A DNA stretch of 64,000 nt from Lumnitzera littorea. Taxonomy: Eukaryota; Streptophyta; Magnoliopsida; Myrtales; Combretaceae. A model generated the notes under the pieces. That model saw only the letters and a program-made list of their open reading frames with translations. It did not search any database and was not told the DNA's origin. Of the stretch, positions 25,419 through 37,400 are shown one piece after another. The DNA lies in the NCBI GenBank assembly GCA_024138015.1, contig JAMXBB010000007.1, positions 85,816,523-85,880,522 of the forward strand, given 5' to 3'. How positions within the stretch are numbered: the first letter of the stretch is position 1; each line of letters begins with the position of its first letter. The translations under genes were made by a program, and so were the position numbers.

Positions 25419-28400
25419 ATGAGTCGAATGCTGCCATTGAGCTCGAGCTCGAGCTCATCGTCATCAGCGATGACAAGAAAAGGACTTTACGCTGCAATCT
25501 CCTACATGACCTCTGCAGGTTAACGCTTTTGTCTTTTCTTTTTTTGGCAAAACTTCCTGCTTAATCGTTGTCACTTCCTATATACATCACTTGCATGTTG
25601 TTCTGCATGATTAAAAAAAAAAAAATGATGATAATTACGAATGGATCTTGGACAGGTAGATGTGGATAGACACTTAAAATTCTAAAGCGTGATCATATAA
25701 CTCTTAAAAATATGCACGTACTTACTATACTAACTGAACACCCCAAACCGCTACATAAGGATCATGAATCGGTTCGTCTTGGGCTCAAGCAATGGTTGTG
25801 AGCTTTGTGCATATTTTCCAAAAGTTATGACGAGTTGAAAGCATATTGCCCTTTCCCTTTGGAAGCTTCGGGGTGTAGTTGCAATATAGATGTTAGCATG
25901 TCATTGGCGAAAATACGTACAGGCTGCTTGAGTTTCATACTCAACATTATTTGTTCCCTCTCTATGCTTTAGGAGTTGATTATTCTTTATATATTGCTTC
26001 ATTATGATTTAGGGTATGGTTTTTCCCGAATTTTAGTTTGTTAGTTTGAAAAATAAAATGAAACGACCCAATGAGTTGATTAGTAATTTTAGTGTATTTG
26101 GAGAAACAAAATGAATAAGATGCCAGGTATGTGTAACAAGTCCCAACTCCTGACTACATTATTGTCCCAACCACTAAAAACAGGACACATGTCTCATCTA
26201 GGTGCAGTTTTCTTTTCTTTTCGGGAGATATTTTTTAATCAGAGTAGTTGGTCAATGAAAAGAATTTAAATATCATGCTTCATATGTTAGCCCGGTATAA
26301 TTGGACCTATGGAGCATTTACAAGTGGATTTTGATAGTGCTAACCAAAGCAGCAAAAACGATGGTCTTCTTGAGCACAGATGCTTCCCTTTAACTTGTGT
26401 TACTTAGATAGCAGAAGATTTCAAGTTTTCTGTGACAAGCTTAATAATCGAGGAAAGCTTATATATTCTAATGTTGATAAGGAGTAATTTGCTTTTGTTG
26501 TAATTGGCTTATCTTAAATGACATCCTTTGCGGCATCTGGATTTTACTATAGCTGTATGACTTTTTTATTGCTGATAACCTGCAGTTCTATTGATAATGT
26601 TCAACAAAGCAGCCCTTTCTTCATACAATTTCCCATGTGCAAATGTCATCACACTTTTCCAGGTAGCTCCGGTATATTGAGTTGTTGATATATACAAGTA
26701 GACAGTTGAAGCATTGGTTGGTCGTAAATGAATGTGAATCACGTCAACATTCTATTTTTAAGAGGAGAAACAGACATCTTTTTGGCGACTAAATTAGAAC
26801 TTTGTAATCAATCTGGGCTATCGACAAATGAAAATAAAATCCTATAACGTTTATTAGCTTATGGTTTACGTGTTTGAATCCGTTATTTCACTTCGTATTC
26901 GATTGTTCTTTGGCTAAGCTTTAATTAATGTGTCTATCACAAGTGAGGAAGTACTACATAGTGAACATAAAACAATATTAGGTGATATGGGTTCCGTGGA
27001 TGAACATATGGACCTAATATCACACGTAACTTAGGGGATGGGTTTAGGCTACGACATGACTTGAAAAGTAAATGGTGGTTGAGGATACGTAGGGATTCTG
27101 TGCATCGATAATAAATATGATGCACCAATATCTCATACAAGCTCCGGTCACATTTGATATGATGTACAAGTATGGTTGGAGGTCACTTGTCACTTGCCAC
27201 TAGTACTTAGCTTAAGAGTAAGCAGGGCACTTAGCTCAAGAGGGAGTAAAAGTTCAGTGTATTCTCTATCTATAATGATATTGTGACAATTATATTATGC
27301 GAGTATTTATAGTACCCAGTTAGGGTAAATCCTAAATCACAAAAATGGATCCTTACTTGTCAAACAAAAAGAGAATAATTTATAAGGAAAGCAAGTATTC
27401 GTGGGACCTCTATTAGAAAGGATAGTACGAATGTTAGAAAAGACAACGTGCACGCGTTTTACTCAATTTGTAGTCCTAATAACACTGTGAGCTGAGTAGC
27501 AGTAGGCCTTGATTAGGCTTAGTTGACATCGGCGGTTAGGTAGCTTTGATTGTTAGGGTTAGACAAAGGTTAGCTCAAGGACGGCTCACATTCGGGTTAG
27601 CTTCGGTATTATGGAGATGATTGTATCTAGATTTGGTGCTTAAATTAGTATGTTGCGAAGGGGTTGGCTTAGTACGTTGGCTGGTCACCTTAGTAGTCAC
27701 TTAGATGGTATGGAGAGCAAAGTAGCTCCACAGATTAGATTGGGGTAAATATTGCTCCTTGGTTCTTAATCCTTATCATCCTTTCCAAGTTGTTTGAGAT
27801 TTGAGATTAAATTTGGTTCAGCTTCATGGTGCTCATCTTCAGGAGTGTAAGTTTGGAGGTTGACAATGTTAAAGGAGTCTAAAATTCTATATCCTTTAGA
27901 TAACTCAATCCTGTAAGCATTAGGATCGATTTTTTTAGGTATTTTAAAAGGTTCGTCGGCTTTAGGAGACAACTTGCTCTTCCTCAAGTTTGAGAATTGT
28001 TCCTTACTGAGATGTATCTAGATCAGATCACCTAGTTGAAACTCTCTCTTCCTCCATCTACGGCCTCGCTTCTTAAGCTTAGCATTAGCTTGGCTTAATT
28101 GCTCTACAATCTTCTGCTTCATGGCTTTGATGGCCTCAACTATTTCAACGGTTGGTTGGTCATCATCAAGCTTCGGTTAGGGTACTTGGTCCATCGGGAG
28201 CTCGGGGTTAAACTTATAAGCGACCTCAAATGGAGACATGCTTGTTATGTTATGGGTGGTCTTACTATAGGCGAACCCAATGATTGATAGACACAGATCC
28301 CAATCGGCTATATGTTGTTTGATAGTAACCTGTAGCAAAGTTCCTACGGTTTTATTGATAACCTCGACCTGTACATTGGTTTGTGGATGGTAGGACGTGC

Positions 28401-31400
28401 TGTACAATATCTTGGTTCTCATTCGCTTCCATAGCATCCTTCAGAAGTGGTTCATGAACTTTGGATCTCGGTTTGAAACAATGATTTTGAGAACTTTGTG
28501 AAATTTGATTACTTCCTACAAGAAAAGAGAAGAGATAGTTGAAGCGTTGTTAGTTTTGGAATAAGGTACGAAATGTGCCATCTTACTAAATCGATCCACA
28601 ACTATCATAATGGAGTTCTTACCTCCAGACATGTTCGGTAATCCTAGCATGAAATCCATACTTAGCTTGGACCACAGTTTAGTCGGAATAGGCAAGGGTA
28701 AATAGTGTCCTTGCTTGGCTCAGCTCGGCTCGACTTTTTGCTTTTTGGTAGGTCGTACACCTTTCTAATATGGATTGGACATCTCTATTCATCTTCGACC
28801 AAAAGAAAATGGAGGATAATCTCTCATAGGTGTGACGTTGGCTAAAATGTCTTGCTAATCCTCCTCTATATGCTTCGCACACGAGTAATTCTCTTATGGA
28901 ACAATTTAGGACACATGGCCTCCTTTTCCTGAATAAGTATCCATCCTCCCTATGATAGTCATCTAGTGTTCGTTCTTCCTCACATCGAGCATAGATAGGA
29001 CTAAAGTATGGATCCTCAGTATATAAATTCTTTATTGTTGAAAAACCAAGTAATCTTATCTGCAGCCCAATCAGGAGGGTATGCCATCTTGATAGGGCGT
29101 TAGCCACTACGTTGTTTTTCCCATTCTTATATTTCGCAACATAGGAAAAACCTTCCATGAACTTGACCCATTTGGCTTACCTCAGGGATAACTTAGGTTG
29201 GCTCTTTAAATATCTCAAGGATTCATGATCAATATAACTCACAAATTCCTTAGATAGCGGATAGTGTTGTCATATCGTTAGAGCTCAGATTAAGGAGTAA
29301 AACTTTTTATCATAGACAGAATAGTTGAGTGTAGCTCCTTGCAGTTTCTCACTAAAATAAGCAATAAGTTAGTCTTCTTGCATCAGTATAGTACCTATGC
29401 TTAGTTTGGATGCATTACACTCTACTTCAAATGCTTTGTTAAAGCTTGATAAAGTTAAGACAGGAGTTGTAGTTAGCCTATCCTTTGTTTCCCTAAAACC
29501 CCTATGCTCCTTCTCTCCTCATTTGAATTCAACAATCTTTTTTGAGAGTTCGGTGAGTGAGGCTATAATCACATTGAAATTCTTTATACATCTACGATAG
29601 AACGATGCTAGGCTGTGGAAACTTCTCATGTTTGTAGAATAGGTTGACTCAGGTCATTCTCTAATTGCTCTTATTTTCTCATCATAAACTCGAATGCTAT
29701 ACCTCCACTTACAAAAACTCTAAGAAGATCACCTCAAATTGGTAAAAGTCACACTTCTTCATATTGATATGGAGTTGTTCAGTTTGGAGTTTTGTAAAGA
29801 CTTTTTAGAGATACTCCTAGTGAATCTCCAAATTGAGGTTGTACACTAGAATGTCATCAAAATAAACTACGACAAACCTTCCTATTAATTCTTGGAGCAT
29901 ATGATTCATTAGGCTCATAAATGTGCTCAGCGCATTGAACAGTCTAAATAGCATTATAAGCCATTCATATAAACCACGTCGTGTCTTGAATGTGATCTTC
30001 CACTCATGACCTTCGTGCATTAGAATTTGATGGTATCTAGATTTAAGGTTGATCTTAGAGAATACTCTTGCTTCGCTTAATTCATCTAGCATGTCATCAA
30101 GTCTAAGAATGGGATACTTGTACTTAATGGTGATTCGATTGATCGCTTAGCTATCCACACATATCGTCTAAGAACCATCCTCTAAGAACCGTCCTTCTTT
30201 GGTACTAACAAGGCTGGTACGGTACAGGGGTTAAGGGACTTGCATACATACCCCTTCCTCATTAGCTCGTCTACTTGCTTCTGTAGTTCGGCGGCTTGTT
30301 TAGGATTTAACTTGTAGGTAGGCTTGTTCGGTAGTACGACTCCTAGCTGCAGGTTGATCGCATGCTCGATGCTTTGGATGGGAGGCAGGCCTTAGTAGCT
30401 CATCTGGGAACAAGTCGACAAACTCTTCTAGTAAGGTTTTTACTTTGGTGGGCAATTCCTCATCCTCGAGTCTCATCTCCAAAACTCTTCAGATAAGCAG
30501 ATAGGTTGCTCTTTCGAGCTCCATCTCTCTTTTCAATTCAGCTTTGGTCAATACCAAAGCCTCTTTCTTTAGGGTTCAGCTAAGTTAGGATTGTATGACC
30601 TTTACCTGCTCGGCAGTCATAGGACTCAATTTCATCATCCTGCCTTCATGTTTCATAAAACATGTATTCTTCCTTTTGTCATATGTAATTACTTAATCAA
30701 ACATCCATGGTTGTCCAAGTAGAATGTAGGACGCACTCATGGGTAGTATATTACAGAGCACTTCATCTTGATATTTGCTAATGCAGATTAGCATAAACAG
30801 CTGCTTGTTCATATGTAGGGCTCCCTTATCACGAAGCCAATGAAGCTTATAAGGTTTCAGTAGGATATGGTTGGCAATTTCAGTTGCAGGACCATAAATG
30901 CAGAGGCTGCATTGGTGCAGTTCCCATTGTTAATGATCAGAGCGTATAGTGATTCATTCACCTTACATCCAATATGAAAGAGATTTTTCCTTTACTTGTC
31001 TTTGCGTAAGGGATTGACGTTCATCGTCATCCTCAACACTAGAGTAGTTAGCATAAAGTTACCTTCCTCACTATAGATAACTTCCTCCTCCGATAGTTCC
31101 GTCCGTTCGTCCGTCCGTCCATTCGATTTCAGCTCTTCTATTTCCTCATCAATATTGTCGACCTTAACAGTCAATACCTTGCTTCAGATTACCATTGTTC
31201 GCCTGTTTAGACACTAAGCGGCCATATGTCCAAATCCTTGGCATTTGAAATACTTGATCTCACTTGTTTTTTTTCCTAAACTCTAGCCCTTCTCAAAGTT
31301 CCTTGGGGATTCCTTGTCCTCTGCTCAGATAGTTTGAGCAAGTTAGGTCTCAATGATCCTATTTGGTTCTGTTCATATAAGTCTACTTGAAACAAGTTGG

Positions 31401-34400
31401 CTACTGCAGGTTAGTTAATGGGTTATTAGAACCTTCCTGTTCGGCACTTTTCTATCCTCTGGGCAGTCCCAATTGCATTATCAAGCATTCTAATATCCAG
31501 GGCTTCTAGGACATCCCTAATCTCAAACTTTAATCCATCGATGAATCGAGATACAGTTCCGTCCTCTGACTTTATGACTTTACATCGAATTATGAACATT
31601 TGGAATTTCTTAACATAAGTGTTTACACGTGACCCTTCTTGTCTAAGCTCTTATAGTCTTTTGAAAGCATTTTTCAAATAATAGCTTGGCACAAACCTTC
31701 TCTGTATAACCTCTTCATTTTATCCTAACTCTTAATCTCTTGCTTTCCTTCCCTTCTTCGGGTGGCTTATAAGTTTTTCTACCATAAAGTGACATAACTA
31801 GTGAACTTAAATACAGCAAGTCTAACCTTTGTATTGTCGAGTACGTCGTGGCATTCAAACTGCTTTTCAATCGTATTTACCTAATCTAGGCAGTCCTAAG
31901 CATCACTACTTCTAGAAAAACTCGAAATATACATCCTCAATCCTTCGACTCTAAGGGTTCGTACATTTCTTTCTTCAAGCTTATAGTATTCTTTTGCTTG
32001 ATCATCTCCTTACACTTCTTCCTTAATCTCTTTAAGCGTTAGCGTTCATCTCGCATCCCTACCAATTCCTTCAGCTCGGGGTCTTTAAGCTAAGGCATTA
32101 ACTTAGCTAAACTGACTATTGCCTTGACTTTGCTGCTTACGTTCTCTAGTGGGGCTGCCTGTCTTCTTGGATAATAGTCACCCTACTAGTTACTAAGTCG
32201 GTAAGTTTATGTAAGCGGTCACTAACTGACTGAGGTGTGAAGCTTCACTCTTACCCTTAGCCATATCGAGTACTACTTTCTTGCTTTCCTAAAGTTTCTT
32301 GAATACTCGAGTCTAACATTGATGGTTACTTCACAAAATTGACATCTAATAGTACCACTTGGAGATCAATAACCGATACTCTAATCACTATGATAATTAC
32401 ACAACAAATGAATAGTCAACCACATTTTGTTTTGTGTATTGAAAATAGGAGAAAATAGAGTACAGAACACTTCTCAACTACTAAATTCCAAGGTTAACAA
32501 TAGAACTGTTATCACATGAGAGTAGTAACAAACCACTAAAAGAATGTAGTAATAGAATCCAGCTTCAAACGTAACTAAACTCTGATACCGAGATGAAATG
32601 AATTTTATAAATGAACACATGGGCTCGATATCACACATAACTTAAGGGGTAAGTTTAAGTTGTGAGATGGCTTGAAAAGTAAATGGTAGTTGAGGATGAG
32701 CAAGGGTTCTCGTATACCGATGATGGATATGACGTACTAACGCCTTACATGAGCTCAGGTTACACTTGATATAATGCACAAGTATAATCGGAGGTCACTT
32801 GTTACTAATCTACGCTTAATGAGTTAGATAAGAGTAGCTCAAGAGTAAGCAGGACATTTAGCTTAAGAAGGAGTAAAAGTTCAGTGTATTCTCTATGTAT
32901 AATGATACTGCGGCTATTATATTATGTGAGTATTTATAGTATCCAGTTAAGATAAGTCTTAAGTTATAGAAAATTACAGATATGGATCCTTACTTGCTAA
33001 ACAAAAGGAGAATAATTTGCAAGGAAAGTAAGTATTCGTATAAAAGAATATCTTTTGTTAGAAAGGATAGTATGGATGTCAAAAAGGATAGCACGCACGT
33101 GTTTTACTCATTCTGTGGTCCCAAAAACACTGCGAGCTGAGCAGGGATGGGCCTTGATTAGGTTTGGTCGGCATCGACAGTTCGATTACTTTGATTGTTG
33201 GGTTTAAACAAGGGTTGGCTTAAGGACGGCTCATATTTCGATCGGCCTTAGGTGGTTGGCTCCTAACAATTGTTAGCTCCGCCTCAACATTGTGGAGATG
33301 GCTGTATTTAGATTTGATGCTTAGACTGGAGTGTTGCTGATGGGTTGGCTTAGCATGTCGGTTAGTTACCTCGGTAGTTTTTTGGATAGTGTGGAGAGTG
33401 AAGTAGCTCGATAGATTAGACTAAGGTAAATACTGCTCGTTAGCACTTAATTCACCTTGTATAGCTCGTTGCACAATCTGAGAGAGCATTCAGGCTTAGG
33501 AGCACGTGATTAATTCTTAATCGCCATCATTAAGTCTATCAAGTTAAGCTTTTCAACATTGACATATCTACATGATGATTAATTTCACATAGAAGTCATT
33601 TCTTTATCTGCTATAGCTCCCCAAACGGGTGAAAATTAAGGCATGCAATGGTTCATAAGGGCATGGTGTGTCTAGGAGCTCAGTTATCACTAGGACTTAT
33701 CGTAATATATTTGAACTAAAATGGATAATTTGAGATATTGAAGAAAATTAGAGGAAAATGGTCCATAAACGAATAAGAGTAGTTGATGTGAAACTGTTCA
33801 AAGGATATGACATACCAATGAACATAATATGGTTTGACACTTCACTTGATATGATGCACAAGTTGATGTTAAGGTCTATCTGCCACTAATTCCAAGTTAC
33901 TCAGCAAGATTAGATAAGAATGTATGTAAAATGGATTTAGAGAGGGTTATCTCACAAGAATAGGATATGTCCATGTGTAAAGTTTGACGATTTTGACTTA
34001 CAAGGAGAAGCGACTATTTATAATAAGTTTTTAGGGCAATATTACAATATAAGAAATTACAAGAAAGTATATATAAAAAGGAAATTCTTAGTACATGCGA
34101 AAAAGGTTAAAAAAGACAAAAGACAAATATGGAAAAAGTAGTACAATGTCAGACGAGATAGACAGGTGGCATTATAACATTGGTTTTGTACGAATATTCT
34201 CTAAGCATAGCAGACGAGAATGATCAAAATGTTGCGGTAATAAAAGAGCTGAGACGAAAGAGACGGTGGGATGTCAATAGAAAACTACTCAACCTTAAGT
34301 AAGTCTCTTGTCACTCGGCAAAAATCTCTTGGCAATAGTTGGTTAGATTACTCAACACAGGATCCTTGGCAAGAGAATGGTCAGCATTATCATTATCAAG

Positions 34401-37400
34401 TGTATAAATCAACGTATGACAATATGAAGAGCTTAAGGAGTTCAATCATCCGTATTTGATGTAAAGTTTTTCGTCATCAGCAGGTTGCCGAAAGAGAATT
34501 TTTCGGGTGAAGGATTGGAGGCCTCGAAGCCGTGTATGAGTAATGGGACCAGTGATTAGTAGCTCATTAGGGCATCAATTAGACGTTTCTTATTTGAGTC
34601 CTTGATTGCTTCTCCTACCAAATTTGCTATGGCATTGTTTAAGGTATATGGTCATTTTTCTTTGGGGTTAAAGTTAGCACTACAACCAATTGATATAAAA
34701 CATTTAATTTCTAGATTTTGCTTAGATATTATATTTATTACTTTATACTTTTCCTCATCCATGAGTTGAGATTTTAACTGAGGCCATCAATTGGATGACT
34801 TAATTAGATAGGAGATAACTAACAACAAGGATCTAAACTCATAACCTCTTACTCCGATGAAGTTACAATTTTTGTGGAAATATTGTTGTTTTATGAGTTT
34901 TAGAATGTAGTATGAATTACAACCATTTATTTCTCCGAATGTCCGAATATAAATGAATGGGAAACTTTCCTTCATCAATTATTGTTAACTTGCATGTTTC
35001 ATTTCTGTTACAGATGCTATGTTCATGCATGTTCCTCTATGGCATGAGATGCTGGAAGATCATTTCTTTTACTACTGTTGAAAGTCAGAGTGTCACTTAT
35101 AACCCAGCAACCTTGGTACCGTTGAAGACATTGGCGCATACAATTCCCCTTTCAATGTCATATTTGCTTTACATGGTACTTCTTGTTTTTTACACTCTAT
35201 TTCGTTAGTCATTTTTTTTTTTGAAAGGTATGAACCCTAACTTGTGCTACTTTACCTCCTGCAAAAAGCTTCTTTCTATGGAGTCTGTACGTGGAATAAA
35301 TGTTCCCATGTACACCACCCTAAGACGGACCACCGTGGCATTCACAATGATAGTAGAGTACCTTCTAAAGGGGGAGAAGTATTCACCTGCAATTGTTGGA
35401 AGGTAAGCAGAGTTGTGATACCTCCTTTTATTTTATTTCATATATTTTATGCTGGATAACAAGGTTAATAAGGCTTTTACAATTTGCAAGTTTGCTACAT
35501 GTCTTTGGGTCTGATTATCCTTGTATGTAATTGGACAGAATATTGAGATTTACTACTACGATAGGGCAAGGCTGCCAAATTGCATATTTCTCTGCTCATG
35601 ACCGCATAAATCATTGTTATTTTAGTAAGTAAAGAAGTGAAAATGAGACTTTAATTTTCATTAATCAGTTGTGCTGTTTGAGGTAATAAACTGAGCACTT
35701 GCAAAACAGAAAGTTTTGTTTGTCAGTTTCTTTTACATGCTTTTGATTGACAAGGTTAAAATAGAACACCGAGGAAGGAAATATGATTATTTTCTCTGTA
35801 ACACAAATGACTTAATCAACACAGTTTTGCCTGTCTCCTGGTTCAAGATACATCCAAAGAAGTTCGCATGTGAAAATCGAGATCAATTTTGATGGATGTG
35901 GTTGCTATTTGTCAACATACGAACAGCTTCAGATCTAAATGCAAGTTACCACCAATCAAGTACTACTATTGTCTCTTGATCCTGAAAGAAAAAATGACTT
36001 CGAATCTTGCAAATTCATTAGCCACTGAAATGGGATGCAAAATACTGCATAAAAAGAAATTTGACAGTTTTTGTAAAAGTATCTTGGATTTTATGTAATT
36101 TTTCGATTTTAAATCCCACAGGGGTTCTGCCGTGATTTACATCAATTGAAATAATTTATCTAGACGATGCAGTATCGTGAAGTTTCCTTGACCAGTAGTG
36201 CATGGTCTGCAATAGGAACTGCATGTTTAATTGTGCTCTCCTCTTTGGTTCCTTATACTTGTTCATATGTAATTCAAATAAATAGCGCCCTGCCCTTTCT
36301 AATCATATGTATTGGGGTGTCTCCAAGGATTGCATCAGTGTTGGGATCATTTTACTTGGCGCTTTAGTAGCTGGAGTGCGGGATTTTTCTTTCTACTACA
36401 ATGGCTACGCGGTTGTCTTCATGTCGAACACCTGTTCAGCCATATATCTGGCTTCTATAGCTAGAGTTGGTAAGGCTGTATACTTACTTCTCTTTTCATT
36501 CTTCAATGGCTATCATCAGATCTCAGTCATCTCTATGATTTCTCAGGTAAGTCAAGTGGTCTCAACAACTTCGGCCTTATGTGGTCTAACGGTAATGCAG
36601 TCCTCAAAAACCAACTGTTGCACAATTCTTTGACTTCTTTCGAGCTCGTTTTTTACTGTATTTGCAAAAATTTATAGGCATTATATGCGCTCCGATTTTG
36701 TTGCTTTGGACTTCCATCAGCGGTGATCTGAAAGTGGCAATGAACTTCCCCTACCTGTACTCTTTTGGCTTTCAGGTGCTAATCTACAAAGTTTCCGCCA
36801 CTATTGTCGTAATGTCTTGTCAGGTCGTACTATACATGCTTTGATATTGACATCCGTGTAGTTTGTATTGCATCTTTTCTTGTGTCTTCTTTTGATAGAT
36901 TACAAATCGTTGGTTTCAAGCACTGGACTAATTGTTCCTTACTGTTCAAGATGGATAGAAGTCTAAATAATCTTTTATTGAATGTAGTTAGATTCCAGTT
37001 TCCACCCTTCAAGCTGATTGTCTCTTGTTTTATCTCATTATTTAAATTAATTTATTTTCCTTCCGATATTCCCCCCTTTCTGCCAGTTGAAGACAGAGGA
37101 GCCTCCACACTCCATGAGTGTTTAATGAGGTCTAATGAAACTAACTTTACAGTGTAAGCATTGATATTAGTATGGTCTCTCTGTTGTTCGTGGCACTTAT
37201 TTTTGTCCTCATAGCACTTGCCCTCTTAATCTTCCTCATCCAAGTTCCATGGACTAAGATTTAGGACTATCCTAATTGACCTTTTTTCCCATTGGACCTT
37301 AATTGCCCTTTGGTTCCAAGTGGCCTTCATTGCATGTTTTTACCTTAGTAGTCATAGTAATACTTCTTATATGCTAAGTGATTGAACTTTAAATTACCTA

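Larger units (their letters stand above)
26983..33445 (-). mobile_element. Ty3/gypsy retrotransposon copy 3, both LTRs, inside intron 2
   Basis: A 6.46-kb element on the minus strand, antisense to the host gene. It has two alignable LTRs, a primer binding site next to the 5' LTR, gag and pol remnants in the correct order, and a purine-rich tract next to the 3' LTR. It is the most complete of the three copies of this family, but gag and pol have stops. No convincing target duplication: flanks are TTAGG (26978-26982) and CTTAA (33446-33450). It enlarges intron 2 from about 1.9 kb to 8.35 kb. Confidence 0.9.

Noticed and set aside
36830..37157. Open frames on both strands in intron 7
   Set aside because: They overlap each other, have no family match, and lie between well-supported exons.
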